NCBI GenBank assembly: GCA_963769585.1 | Contig: CAVYMJ010000006.1 | Coordinates: 1,736,001 to 1,800,000, forward strand | Direction of reading: 5' to 3' | Length of the DNA: 64,000 bases | Source of the DNA: SSC3 sp963769585 | GTDB lineage: Bacteria; Actinomycetota; Actinomycetes; Propionibacteriales; Nocardioidaceae | In this document: piece after piece, positions 8,823 through 15,792 of the stretch | Layout: the number at the start of each line of letters is the position of its first letter | How positions within the stretch are numbered: position 1 is the stretch's first letter | Notes under the pieces: generated by a model | Database searches by the model: none | The model's input: only the letters and a program-made list of their open reading frames with translations | What the model was told of the DNA's origin: nothing | Translations under genes and position numbers: made by a program

Positions 8823-8936
8823 CTGCCAGCCTTCCAGCGTTGTGAACGAATCGACCCCGGACCGACCCCGGAAGAACTGCTGAGCCTCCTGAGAGGCTTG
8901 GCGGGGGTGGGGGTCGAGGTCACCCCCGCCAAGATC

Positions 8937-8960
8937 GTTCGAACACCTGTTCGAACACCT
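8937..8960. promoter_or_regulatory. LexA/SOS box inside a 12-base tandem repeat
   Basis: TCGAAC-ACCT-GTTCGA at 8939-8954 is a perfect palindrome of the actinobacterial LexA consensus (GAAC-N4-GTTC with TCGA flanks). It is formed by two exact tandem copies of the 12-mer GTTCGAACACCT (8937-8948 and 8949-8960). It lies just downstream of the predicted -10 box of the DUF6504 promoter, where bound LexA would block initiation. Confidence 0.88.
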
Positions 8961-8962
8961 CC

Positions 8963-8993
8963 AAGGTACACCCCCTTTCCGACAGTCCGTCAA
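8963..8993 (-). promoter_or_regulatory. Predicted SOS promoter of the DUF6504-HEPN-dnaE2 operon
   Basis: On the minus strand TTGACG (8988-8993) and TACCTT (8963-8968) are 19 bases apart, a long but usable spacing. Transcription would start near 8956, inside the LexA dyad, leaving a leader of about 130 bases before the DUF6504 ATG. Confidence 0.5.
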
Positions 8994-9087
8994 CCCGTTG
9001 GGCGCGAACCTTTTGCCGCGAACCCTGCGCGGTCGCCGGGGACCCGACCGACGGACCCACCTGCGCTCGACGGACCCGGCCCCTGGC

Positions 9088-9093
9088 TAGGGT
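9088..9093 (+). promoter_or_regulatory. -10 box TAGGGT, leaderless promoter of the YbaK-like gene
   Basis: TAGGGT six bases before ATG 9100; no ribosome site. The promoter is independent of the divergent SOS promoter about 130 bases away. Confidence 0.5.
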
Positions 9094-9099
9094 CGGGGC

Positions 9100-9570
9100 A
9101 TGTCCGAACACCCTTCGATCTCGAGCTTCCGAGAGGCGCTGTCCCAGCAGGGCGGCACCGGTCGCATCGTGGTACTCCCCGACTCCGTGCACACCGCCGC
9201 GCTGGCCGCGCAGGCGCTGGGCTGCGAGGTCGGAGCGATCGCCAACAGCCTGGTCTTCGAGGCCGAGGGCTCCCCGGTGCTCATCCTGACCAGCGGCGGC
9301 CACCGGGTCGACACCGCCAAGGTCGCCGCGGAGCTCGGCGTGGGCAGGCTCAACCGGGCGTCGCCGGAGTTCGTCCGCGAGCACACCGGCCACGTGATCG
9401 GCGGCGTCTCCCCCATCGACCACCCCCGTCCCGTACCGACGTACCTGGACCGGGCCTTGGCCGAGTACGACGAGATCTGGGCGGCAGCGGGCCACCCCGC
9501 AGCGGTCTTCTCCTCGACGTACGCCGAGCTGCTCGCGATGACCGGGGCAACCGAGCTCGACGTCAGCTAA
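9100..9570 (+). CDS. YbaK/EbsC family aminoacyl-tRNA editing protein
   Basis: 156 residues, full length for the family. DSVHTAALAAQALGCEVGAIANSLVF is the YbaK/ProX fold start, with the invariant Lys replaced by Asn in the AIANSL loop, followed by GGHRVDT and VREHTGHVIGGVSPIDH, the substrate pocket signature. These proteins hydrolyse wrongly charged tRNA (usually Cys- or Ala-tRNAPro) in the cytoplasm. The Asn for Lys change also occurs in the YbaK-like actinobacterial subfamily, so the exact specificity is open. It is divergent from the SOS module and followed by an oxidoreductase with its own promoter. Confidence 0.88.
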   Translation: MSEHPSISSFREALSQQGGTGRIVVLPDSVHTAALAAQALGCEVGAIANSLVFEAEGSPVLILTSGGHRVDTAKVAAELGVGRLNRASPEFVREHTGHVIGGVSPIDHPRPVPTYLDRALAEYDEIWAAAGHPAAVFSSTYAELLAMTGATELDVS

Positions 9571-9593
9571 GAGGTAACCCGGTTCACCCCACG

Positions 9594-9608
9594 GGCCCGG
9601 ACCGGGCC
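9594..9608. repeat. GC-rich palindrome GGCCCGGACCGGGCC
   Basis: A perfect 15-base dyad 24 bases after the YbaK-like stop. It could act as a weak transcript-end hairpin; there is no U tract, and it lies upstream of the next gene's -10 box. Confidence 0.35.
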
Positions 9609-9636
9609 GCCGAGCTCGACGCAGCCAGCCTCCGCC

Positions 9637-9642
9637 TATGCT
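9637..9642 (+). promoter_or_regulatory. -10 box TATGCT, leaderless promoter of the FAD oxidoreductase
   Basis: TATGCT six bases before ATG 9649, no ribosome site. Confidence 0.45.
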
Positions 9643-9648
9643 CCGACC

Positions 9649-10944
9649 ATGGCACGGGTGGTGGTGGTCGGCGGTGGTCTCGCCGGGACGGCAAGCGCGG
9701 CGAGGCTTGCCAAGCAGGGTCACGAGGTGACCCTGGTCGAGCAGCGACCCACCCTCGGTGGCGCTCTCGGCTATGTCGAGGAGGAAGGCTTCCGCTGGGA
9801 CGCCGGACCCTCCACGACGACGCTTCCGGCGGCGCTGCGCGACCTGTTCCGCAAGTCCGGACGCCCCCTGGAGCGCGAGCTCGACCTGGTCGAGCTGCCG
9901 CTGCTGAGGGAGCACCGCTTCGAGGACGGCTCACGGGTCGCCTTGCCGTCGATGAGCCGTACCGCGCAGCGGGACGCGATCGACCAAGGGCTCGGCGCCG
10001 GGCTCGGCGACGCCTGGCTCGAGTGGACCGCGGGCTTCGCCGACGTCTGGGAGCTGCTGCGCAAGGAGTACCTCGAGCGTCCCTACTCCCCCGACCACGC
10101 ACCCAAGCAGATGGTGGCGCTGGTGCGCGACCGGCCGAACCTGAGCCGCGCGGTCAACAAGCTGCGTGACCCGAGGCTGAAGGCGATGGCGCTGCACCAC
10201 GCGGTGACCGGGGGCCACGACCCGCGCAACGTCCCCTGGTGGATGGGCTTCCTCGACCACGTCGAGCAGACCTTCGGGAGCTGGACGGTGCCCGGTGGGC
10301 TCGGAGCGCTCGCCGCGCTGCTGGAGAAGCGGCTCGAGGAGCGCGGCGTGACCGTACTGACCCGCACGGTGGCTACCGACCTCCTCCCGGCGGGCTCGAC
10401 CGGGATCCGCACGGCGGAGGGCGAGATCGCCGCCGACCTCGTGGTCTGCGCCATCGACCCCCGTCGGCTCCCCAGGCTCGCACCGTACGTCGAGAAGACC
10501 ATGCCGGCCATCCCGCCGACCGTCTGCCACGTCGGTCTCTCCGGCGATCTTCCGGAGATGCCGCACGAGGTCGTCGTGCACGGCGACGCCACCCTGACGA
10601 TCACCACCACCGGGTCGGCTCCTCCTGGCAAGGCAGCCTGGACGATCTCGGCTCGCGGCCGGCTCAGCGAGGACGTCCTGCGTGCCCTGGCCCGGCAGAA
10701 GATCGACCTACGCGGCAACCTCGAGCATCGCGTGGACCGCTCCCCACGCCAGCAGGTCGAGGAGTACCGCGGATCGCCGTACGGCGTGTTGTGGCAGGGC
10801 CGCGCCACCATCACCGGCCAGCTGCTGACCCGTACGCCGCTGGAGAACGTGTACGCCGTCGGCGCGCACACCACGGTCTCGGCGCTCACGCCGTTCGTCG
10901 CTCTCACCTCGGCGCTGGTCGCCGAAGAGGTCGGCCCGGCCTAG
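9649..10944 (+). CDS. NAD(P)/FAD-dependent oxidoreductase, phytoene-desaturase-like
   Basis: 431 residues. The N-terminal Rossmann motif VVVVGGGLAGTASAARL (GGGLAG at 8-13) and acidic TLVEQRPTLGG bind FAD; the C-terminal GAHTTVSALTPFVALTSALVAEE is the second FAD contact seen in amine oxidase/CrtI-type enzymes. Overall layout resembles carotenoid desaturases and isomerases, but no other carotenoid gene is adjacent except a prenyl synthase 1.6 kb away on the same strand, so substrate is not assigned. Its stop codon overlaps the stop of the convergent SIMPL gene by four bases. Confidence 0.85.
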   Translation: MARVVVVGGGLAGTASAARLAKQGHEVTLVEQRPTLGGALGYVEEEGFRWDAGPSTTTLPAALRDLFRKSGRPLERELDLVELPLLREHRFEDGSRVALPSMSRTAQRDAIDQGLGAGLGDAWLEWTAGFADVWELLRKEYLERPYSPDHAPKQMVALVRDRPNLSRAVNKLRDPRLKAMALHHAVTGGHDPRNVPWWMGFLDHVEQTFGSWTVPGGLGALAALLEKRLEERGVTVLTRTVATDLLPAGSTGIRTAEGEIAADLVVCAIDPRRLPRLAPYVEKTMPAIPPTVCHVGLSGDLPEMPHEVVVHGDATLTITTTGSAPPGKAAWTISARGRLSEDVLRALARQKIDLRGNLEHRVDRSPRQQVEEYRGSPYGVLWQGRATITGQLLTRTPLENVYAVGAHTTVSALTPFVALTSALVAEEVGPA

Positions 10945-11588
10945 CCCGAACCGACCGACGAACCGACCGGCGACCCGACCGGCGACCCGCCCAGCGACCA
11001 GGTCACCGTCAGGCTCGCCGTGACCGACTGCGAGCCGCCTTCGAACGACATCGCGTCGGCCTTGCCTGACATCAACCTGGCCTCGGTCGGCTCGTGGGAG
11101 ACGCCGCCCTCGGTGACCGTGACGACCCCGCCCAGGGCGACCCCAGCCAGGCCGGCCAGCTCGTCGGCCTTGCGCAGGGCGTCGGCCCAGGCCCGTTCGC
11201 GCGCGACGACTGCCAGTGGCCGTGGGTCGGCGATGACCGGCTCGACGCCCTCGATGAGCACCCGCCCCTCGAGCTCCCCCAACGCGGTGACCAGCTCGCC
11301 CGCGTTGGCCAGCTCCAAGCAGTAGACCGACAGCGTGTGCCTTGCCTCGTACCCGACCTGGCGGCCGTCGTTGTCGTGCTGTGGCCAGACGTGCAAGCCG
11401 ATGCTGGCGATGCGCTCGTCGGTGGTGAAGCGACGGGCGACCTCACCCACAGCCTTCACCCCGCTCGCCGTACCGGCCAGGGCGTCGGAGACCGAGCGAG
11501 CTCGGACCACCACCGCCACACTGAGCTTCATCGCGTCCGGAGTGCCCGCGGCGGCGCCGGTGCCACGGGTGGTCAACGTCTTGTCCAT
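10941..11588 (-). CDS. SIMPL domain-containing protein (DUF541)
   Basis: 215 residues from ATG 11588, chosen because a TACGCT -10 box lies seven bases upstream; the open frame further up lies antisense inside metF and is a shadow. The body follows the SIMPL pattern: repeated alpha-beta units with KLSVAVVVRARSVSDALAGT, YEARHTLSVYCLELANAGEL and a C-terminal SVTASLTVTWSL strand. No signal peptide is visible, unlike many family members. The last residues form a short SPVGSPVGSSVGSG repeat coded by a 12-base GGTCGGGTCGCC-like repeat. Function of the family is not known. Confidence 0.82.
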   Translation of the reverse strand: MDKTLTTRGTGAAAGTPDAMKLSVAVVVRARSVSDALAGTASGVKAVGEVARRFTTDERIASIGLHVWPQHDNDGRQVGYEARHTLSVYCLELANAGELVTALGELEGRVLIEGVEPVIADPRPLAVVARERAWADALRKADELAGLAGVALGGVVTVTEGGVSHEPTEARLMSGKADAMSFEGGSQSVTASLTVTWSLGGSPVGSPVGSSVGSG

Positions 11589-11595
11589 GGCACGA

Positions 11596-11601
11596 AGCGT
11601 A
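11596..11601 (-). promoter_or_regulatory. -10 box TACGCT, leaderless promoter of the SIMPL gene
   Basis: TACGCT seven bases before ATG 11588. It overlaps the 3' end of metF, which lies upstream on the same strand. Confidence 0.4.
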
Positions 11602-11605
11602 CGAC

Positions 11606-12493
11606 TCACACGGGGGCGCGCAGGCCCTCGAAGATCTCGCGCGTCGCCTTGGAGCGGTTCAGCGTGTAGAAGTGCAGGCCCGGAGCGTCTCCGTCGAGCA
11701 GTACGTCGCACAGCTCGGTGGCGATCGCGATGCCTTCGGCGCGCACGGCCTTCGGGTCTGCCTCGAAGCGGGAGACCCGCGCGACGATCTCGGCGGGGAC
11801 CTCGTTGCCCGACAGCTCGGCCATCCGCTGGATCTGGCCGAGGTTGGTGATCGGCATGATGCCCGGGATCACCGGGATCACGACCCCGAGGGCTCTGACC
11901 CGCTCGACCAGGTCGAAGTAGTCCGAGGCGCGGAAGAACATGTCGGTGATCGCGAACTCCGCCCCTGCCTCCTGCTTGGCCAGCAGCACCTGGGCGTCGT
12001 GCTTGAAACCGGTGGAGGCACGGTGCCCGGCCGGGAACGCAGCAACACCGACTGCGAAGTCGCCCAGAGACCGGGTGAGCCGGACAAGCTCCTCGGCGTA
12101 GGTGAAGCCGTGCTCGGTGGGAGTCCACGGCACCGAGGGGCCGCCCGGAGGGTCGCCGCGGAGCGCGAGGACGTTGCGCACGCCGGCAGCGGCGAGCGAG
12201 CCGATCACCCCACGCAGGTCGTCCTCGGTGTGGCCGACGCAGGTCAGATGGGCCATCGGGGTCATCGAGGTCTGCAGCGCGATGCGTTCGGTGATGGCGA
12301 TGGTGCGATCCCGCGTGGTGCCACCGGCCCCGTAGGTCACCGAGACGAAGGTCGGCTGCAGCGGCTCCAGCTCACGCAGGGTGCGCCACAGCAGCGCCTC
12401 GCCCTCCGCGTCCTTGGGTGGGAAGAACTCGAACGAGAACGAGCGCTGCCCCGAGCCGAAGAGCTCCGGGATCCGCACAGCCTGACCTGCCAT
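11606..12493 (-). CDS. metF: Methylenetetrahydrofolate reductase
   Basis: 295 residues, the usual length for bacterial MetF. Key segments: FSFEFFPPKDAEGE with the catalytic Glu, FVSVTYGAGG, AHLTCVGHT, LALRGDPPGG (FAD/folate contacts), GVAAFPAGH, FAITDMFFRA and IPVIPGIMPITN, and the C-terminal GLHFYTLNRSKAT. It reduces 5,10-methylene-THF to 5-methyl-THF for methionine synthesis. It is divergent from the prenyl synthase; the two leaderless promoters are 36 bases apart. Confidence 0.96.
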   Translation of the reverse strand: MAGQAVRIPELFGSGQRSFSFEFFPPKDAEGEALLWRTLRELEPLQPTFVSVTYGAGGTTRDRTIAITERIALQTSMTPMAHLTCVGHTEDDLRGVIGSLAAAGVRNVLALRGDPPGGPSVPWTPTEHGFTYAEELVRLTRSLGDFAVGVAAFPAGHRASTGFKHDAQVLLAKQEAGAEFAITDMFFRASDYFDLVERVRALGVVIPVIPGIMPITNLGQIQRMAELSGNEVPAEIVARVSRFEADPKAVRAEGIAIATELCDVLLDGDAPGLHFYTLNRSKATREIFEGLRAPV

Positions 12494-12499
12494 GCCTCA

Positions 12500-12505
12500 A
12501 GGATA
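12500..12505 (-). promoter_or_regulatory. -10 box TATCCT, leaderless promoter of metF
   Basis: TATCCT six bases before ATG 12493. It is back-to-back with the TAGGCT box of the prenyl synthase. Confidence 0.5.
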
Positions 12506-12541
12506 GGTGGGAGCACCGGGAGACCTGGTGATTGTCCAAAG

Positions 12542-12547
12542 TAGGCT
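12542..12547 (+). promoter_or_regulatory. -10 box TAGGCT, leaderless promoter of the prenyl synthase
   Basis: TAGGCT six bases before GTG 12554; no ribosome site, which supports the GTG as the start. Confidence 0.5.
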
Positions 12548-12553
12548 CGGCCC

Positions 12554-13615
12554 GTGACGGGCTGGGACATCGACGACTTCCGCGCCGGCGTGCAGCGCAC
12601 CTTGGACGCGTTCGTGGACGAGCAGGGCCAGCGGCTCGAGCTTCTCGGGGACGACGCGGCGCGGCTGGTGGACTCGGCACGTGACTCGGTCCGCGGAGGA
12701 AAGCGGTTCCGCGCCGCCTTCTGCTACTGGGGTTTCCGCGCGGTCGCGGAGCCAGCCGACGAGCAGTCGCTGGTGCGGGCCGCCTCGGCGCTGGAGCTCC
12801 TGCACGCCAGCGCACTGGTCCACGACGACGTGATGGACGCCTCCGACACCCGGCGTGGGCGCCCCTCGACCCACCGGGCGTTCGAGACCCTGCACCGCGA
12901 CAAGGCCTGGACCGGAGACCCCGTGCAGTACGGCGCCGCTGCCGCGATCCTGCTGGGTGACCTGCTGCTGTCCTGGGCGGACGAGCTGCTGCGCACCAGC
13001 GGCCTGCCCAGCGAGCGGGTGCTGGAGGCACTTGGCTACTTCGACACCACCCGGAGTGAGGTGATCGTCGGCCAGTTCCTGGACGTGTCCGTGCAGGCTC
13101 GAGGCTCCAGTGATGTCGAGCAGGCGATGCGAGTGCTCAGGTACAAGTCGGCGAAGTACTCGGTGGAGCGGCCACTGCATGTCGGTGCGGCTCTGGCCGG
13201 CGGTGGGCCTGAGGTGATCGAGGCGCTGACGGCGTACGGCATCCCGCTAGGCGAGGCCTTCCAGCTACGCGACGACCTCCTCGGCGTGTTCGGCGACCCC
13301 GCTCTCACGGGAAAACCCGCCGGTGACGACCTGGTCGAGGGCAAACGCACGGTCCTGGTCGCGTTGGCCATCGCCGCCGCTCCGGCGCAGGACGCCAGGC
13401 TGCTCGACGACGGTCTCGGCACGAAGCTCTCCCCCGAGGAGGTCTCGGTGCTCCGCTCCGTGATCGAGCGCTCCGGGGCCCACCAGGATGTGGAGCGCCG
13501 CATCGAGGCGCTGACCACCCAGTCCCTGGAGGCGCTCGCAGCGGCGCCCGTTGCCGAGTCTGCGCGCGGCGTGCTCAGGCAGCTGGCCGAGGCCGCCACC
13601 CAGCGCAGCCTGTGA
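12554..13615 (+). CDS. Polyprenyl (probable geranylgeranyl) diphosphate synthase
   Basis: 353 residues, GTG start. It carries GGKRFR, the first Asp-rich motif LVHDDVMDASDTRRGRP and the second motif FQLRDDLLGVFGD, the hallmarks of all-E prenyl transferases. The first motif is DDxxD with a DDVMD pattern, as in IdsA-type enzymes. It condenses IPP with allylic diphosphates for menaquinone, polyprenol or carotenoid supply. Neighbourhood order (MetF-like, prenyl synthase, Rv2175c-like, PASTA kinase) matches the idsA2 region of mycobacteria, so a GGPP-type product is the best guess. Confidence 0.92.
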   Translation: MTGWDIDDFRAGVQRTLDAFVDEQGQRLELLGDDAARLVDSARDSVRGGKRFRAAFCYWGFRAVAEPADEQSLVRAASALELLHASALVHDDVMDASDTRRGRPSTHRAFETLHRDKAWTGDPVQYGAAAAILLGDLLLSWADELLRTSGLPSERVLEALGYFDTTRSEVIVGQFLDVSVQARGSSDVEQAMRVLRYKSAKYSVERPLHVGAALAGGGPEVIEALTAYGIPLGEAFQLRDDLLGVFGDPALTGKPAGDDLVEGKRTVLVALAIAAAPAQDARLLDDGLGTKLSPEEVSVLRSVIERSGAHQDVERRIEALTTQSLEALAAAPVAESARGVLRQLAEAATQRSL

Positions 13616-13621
13616 TGCCGG

Positions 13622-14062
13622 CTAGTGCTTGTGGGGCAGTTCGGGCACGTCGATGGGTGGGCCCTCGCCGCGGAGCACCACCGCGAACTTGCCGCCCTTC
13701 TGGTCGTTGACCCGGCCACCGAGCACCGAGAGCGCCACCGCGAACGCCTGCTCGTCGTGGCGTGCCAGCGGGCTCCAGCCGTCCCACATGAGTACGACGC
13801 CGTTGCTGTCGCCGGAGGTCACGTCCGACAGGCAGTCCGACATGGCGTCGAAGTTCTGCCCGAAGGGCTCGGGAAACTCCAGAGTCTTGGCCGTCGCGTC
13901 GAGGAAGGCTTGCTTGTCCTCGATGGTCCAGCCATCGATGTAGGCGAACTTCCAACCGGCGTGCTCGACGGCGTGCTGGACGTCGGCGACGTGCGCTGCG
14001 CTGTGCCACTGGTAGATGTCCGGCGGGTTGTGCCCCGCCAGAAGTGCTGCAAGACCGCTCAT
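13622..14062 (-). CDS. Barstar-family protein without a visible partner RNase
   Basis: 146 residues. GWKFAYIDGWTIEDKQAFLDATAKTLEFPEPFGQN is the barstar core, in which helix 2 of barstar blocks the barnase active site, followed by NFDAMSDCLSDV (the DAxxDxL motif) and LMWDGWSPLA. The only nearby genes are unrelated; no barnase/ribonuclease N1-type gene is within the window. Ribosome site AAGGG precedes the ATG. It is convergent with the prenyl synthase, with a six-base gap. The leader region upstream contains a strong terminator and a large hairpin (14106-14242), so expression may be attenuated. Confidence 0.86.
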   Translation of the reverse strand: MSGLAALLAGHNPPDIYQWHSAAHVADVQHAVEHAGWKFAYIDGWTIEDKQAFLDATAKTLEFPEPFGQNFDAMSDCLSDVTSGDSNGVVLMWDGWSPLARHDEQAFAVALSVLGGRVNDQKGGKFAVVLRGEGPPIDVPELPHKH

Positions 14063-14105
14063 CTATGAACCCTTCGGGTAACGAGTCGTAGTGCTGTCAT
14101 CCTGG

Positions 14106-14242
14106 AACAGAAGAAGCCCCCGAGCAGGCGACACGCGCCAGCCTCGAGGGCGTCCCCATCACAGGAGCGGAGACCCCGGGAAGCAGGGTTGTCCGGTCCG
14201 CACCGGGCCTGGCTTCCTCGAGCCTCCGCTCTCTTTTCATGC
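14106..14242 (-). ncRNA. Candidate structured RNA or attenuated leader upstream of the barstar gene
   Basis: Read on the minus strand, a -10 box (TATGGT, 14247-14252) is followed within a few bases by a long hairpin, outer arms GAGCGGAG/CTCCGCTC (14224-14231 with 14165-14172). Inside are a GGAAGCCAGG/CCTGCTTCC stem and a CCGGT-GCGG-ACCGG tip. A 12-base spacer leads to a classical intrinsic terminator (14116-14151) with a U-rich tail. The promoter, large imperfect hairpin and terminator make an RNA of about 135 bases. It matches none of the riboswitch or small-RNA families I could recall. Confidence 0.5.
14116..14151 (-). terminator. Intrinsic terminator before the barstar gene
   Basis: Minus-strand arms GCCCTCGAG and CTCGGGGGC pair fully with one G-U wobble, plus an inner GGCG/CGCC stem, followed by TTCTTCTGTT. 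The wobble pairs only on the minus strand (it is a C-A mismatch on the plus strand), which fixes the direction. It may end the Rv2175c-like transcript, the candidate RNA, or both. Confidence 0.72.
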
Positions 14243-14246
14243 TCCG

Positions 14247-14252
14247 ACCATA
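14247..14252 (-). promoter_or_regulatory. -10 box TATGGT of the candidate RNA
   Basis: TATGGT on the minus strand puts the transcription start about seven bases on, at the base of the large hairpin. No good -35 was found. Confidence 0.4.
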
Positions 14253-14304
14253 GTCCCGAGCAGCGGCATCCGGCAGAGGTCGGGCGGGGGGAACTTGGGC
14301 AGAG

Positions 14305-14667
14305 TCAGAAAGCCATGATCTGGGCACGACGCTTGACCTCGGCACCGCGGTTCTCCCGCAGCGCGTCGATCGGCCGGCCGGGCAGGGTGGCGTCCTGGGT
14401 GAAGAGCCAGACGATGGCCTGCCGGTCGTCGTAGCCGCCGTCGTGCAGCAGCGTCAGCACACCCGGGACACCTTTGACGATCTCACCGTCCATCACCAGC
14501 TCAGCGGGCACCCGCTGGCCCTGGCCCTCGGCCGGGACCGCGCCGGCGAGCTGGTGGTCGCGGATGTACTGCCGGACCTTGCTCACCGAGACGCCGAGCG
14601 CCTCCGCGGCCTCGGCCCAGTCCCACCACTGCTCCACCAGAGCCCTCAGGTCCCCTGCGTCGTCCAC
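14305..14667 (-). CDS. Rv2175c-type winged/HTH DNA-binding protein
   Basis: 120 residues from GTG 14667, where the conserved family sequence begins (DDAGDLRALVEQWWDWAEAAEALG); an in-frame ATG at 14754 would add a Cys-rich stretch unlike the family. The N-terminal helix-turn-helix (WAEAAEALGVSVSKVRQYIRDHQL) is followed by a C-terminal domain with LHDGGYDDRQAIVWLFTQD. The mycobacterial homologue is a small DNA-binding substrate of the kinase PknL; here a PASTA kinase gene lies 1.1 kb away, so the same pairing is likely (inference). Confidence 0.82.
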   Translation of the reverse strand: MDDAGDLRALVEQWWDWAEAAEALGVSVSKVRQYIRDHQLAGAVPAEGQGQRVPAELVMDGEIVKGVPGVLTLLHDGGYDDRQAIVWLFTQDATLPGRPIDALRENRGAEVKRRAQIMAF

Positions 14668-14764
14668 GGGGCAACTCTGCCATCCGCAGGCGCAGGGGTT
14701 GACGGGGGCCCCAGTCTGCGACCACTCTCGAAACACCCGTATCAGTTTCACCATGCGTCACACC

Positions 14765-14784
14765 GGGTAGAAGCAGGACTACCC
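14765..14784. repeat. Inverted repeat GGGTAG-N8-CTACCC before the transglycosylase gene
   Basis: A perfect six-base dyad with eight-base spacer, ending 16 bases before GTG 14801 and between the divergent Rv2175c-like and LysM genes. It could be an operator or a small hairpin ahead of the AGGAGG ribosome site. Confidence 0.35.
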
Positions 14785-14800
14785 CACCCGAGGAGGGTCT

Positions 14801-15655
14801 GTGCGTACAGCCACCCGCCTGGTCACCAACCTGACCTGCGGTGCGATCGCGGCCGGCCTGGTCGTTGCGGGCTCGACCGAGCCCGTCCCCACGGTCGAGG
14901 CGACCTCCGCCACCGAGCTGCAGCTGGTCGCCTCCCGGCCCGGGAAGCTGGTCGGCCACGGCAAGGACCGGCGGCGGATGGTGCGGTACGTCGTCCGGCC
15001 CGGTGACACCGCGACCGGGCTGGCAGTGCGGTTCCATGCCTGGACCTCGGAGCTGCTCGCCGTCAACCGCCTCACCTACAGCTCGACGCTCTACGCCGGG
15101 CAACGGCTGCGCATCCCCGTCGTACCGAAGCGGCTGCGGGACGGCTCCTCCGCCGCGCCCACGCACAAGACCAAGACCCAGCCCAAGAAGAAGCACCAGC
15201 CCAAGAAGAAGCACCAGCACGCCATCGCCTGGAAGCATCCCGACCCCAGCCGAGCCAAGGTTGCCCGGGTCATCTCGCGCACCGCACGCCGGTACGGCGT
15301 GGACCGCCAGCTCGCCCTGGCGGTCTCCTGGCAGGAGGCCGGCTGGCAGATGCATCACGTGTCCAGTGCCGGCGCGATCGGCGCGATGCAGGTGCTGCCG
15401 ACGACCGGAGCCTGGATGAGCCTGTACGTCGGCCGACCCCTGCGCCTGTACCGGCTGCGCGACAACGCGGCAGCCGGGGTGATGCTGCTACGAGTCCTGC
15501 GGCAGCACACCGACACCCGGCGCCAGAAGATCGGTGCGTACTACCAGGGCCTGGGGGCCGTGCAGAGGCACGGGCTCTACGAGGAGACGAAGCGGTATGT
15601 CAGGAACGTGCTGGCCATCAAAAGCGCCCTCGAGGAGGGTCGTCCGCCCGGCTGA
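14801..15655 (+). CDS. Secreted LysM / lytic transglycosylase (SLT) cell-wall enzyme
   Basis: 284 residues, GTG start with GAGGAGG upstream. A signal-like N-terminus (TNLTCGAIAAGLVVAGS) leads to a LysM domain (YVVRPGDTATGLAVRFHAW, about residues 62-107) that binds peptidoglycan, then a Lys/His-rich linker with repeated PKKKHQ, and a C-terminal SLT domain. That domain has the catalytic Glu in AVSWQEAGWQMHH, GAIGAMQVLPTTGAWM and YYQGLGAVQRHGLYEETKRYV. It should cleave the glycan strand at the cell wall. Location next to the PASTA kinase suggests joint control of wall remodelling. Confidence 0.9.
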   Translation: MRTATRLVTNLTCGAIAAGLVVAGSTEPVPTVEATSATELQLVASRPGKLVGHGKDRRRMVRYVVRPGDTATGLAVRFHAWTSELLAVNRLTYSSTLYAGQRLRIPVVPKRLRDGSSAAPTHKTKTQPKKKHQPKKKHQHAIAWKHPDPSRAKVARVISRTARRYGVDRQLALAVSWQEAGWQMHHVSSAGAIGAMQVLPTTGAWMSLYVGRPLRLYRLRDNAAAGVMLLRVLRQHTDTRRQKIGAYYQGLGAVQRHGLYEETKRYVRNVLAIKSALEEGRPPG

Positions 15656-15727
15656 CCGAGGCGCACCACTGGTGACCCTCGCCACGCCGACCGCCGGACC
15701 GCACCACCTGCGCGGCCCATGAGAACC

Positions 15728-15733
15728 TAGAAT
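15728..15733 (+). promoter_or_regulatory. -10 box TAGAAT for the PASTA kinase gene
   Basis: Near-ideal TAGAAT about 60 bases before GTG 15793, giving a leader of roughly 50 bases with GAGGA near the start. No clear -35 is visible. Confidence 0.5.
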
Positions 15734-15792
15734 CGCCTCTTGAGCCGGGCTGCCTTCCCCTCGCCCGGCCCGGAACGCGTGAGGACACATCC

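Noticed and set aside
9649..13615. Carotenoid biosynthesis cluster (desaturase plus prenyl synthase)
   Set aside because: The two genes are separated by two opposite-strand genes and no phytoene synthase or cyclase is present.
14165..14231. SRP (4.5S) RNA
   Set aside because: The long hairpin looks similar at first, but the conserved GGAAGG..AGCAGCC core of domain IV is missing on both strands.
15165..15225. Tandem repeat in the LysM protein (AAGAAGCACCAGCCC units)
   Set aside because: Only two copies coding a Lys/His linker; ordinary for secreted wall enzymes and not a separate element.
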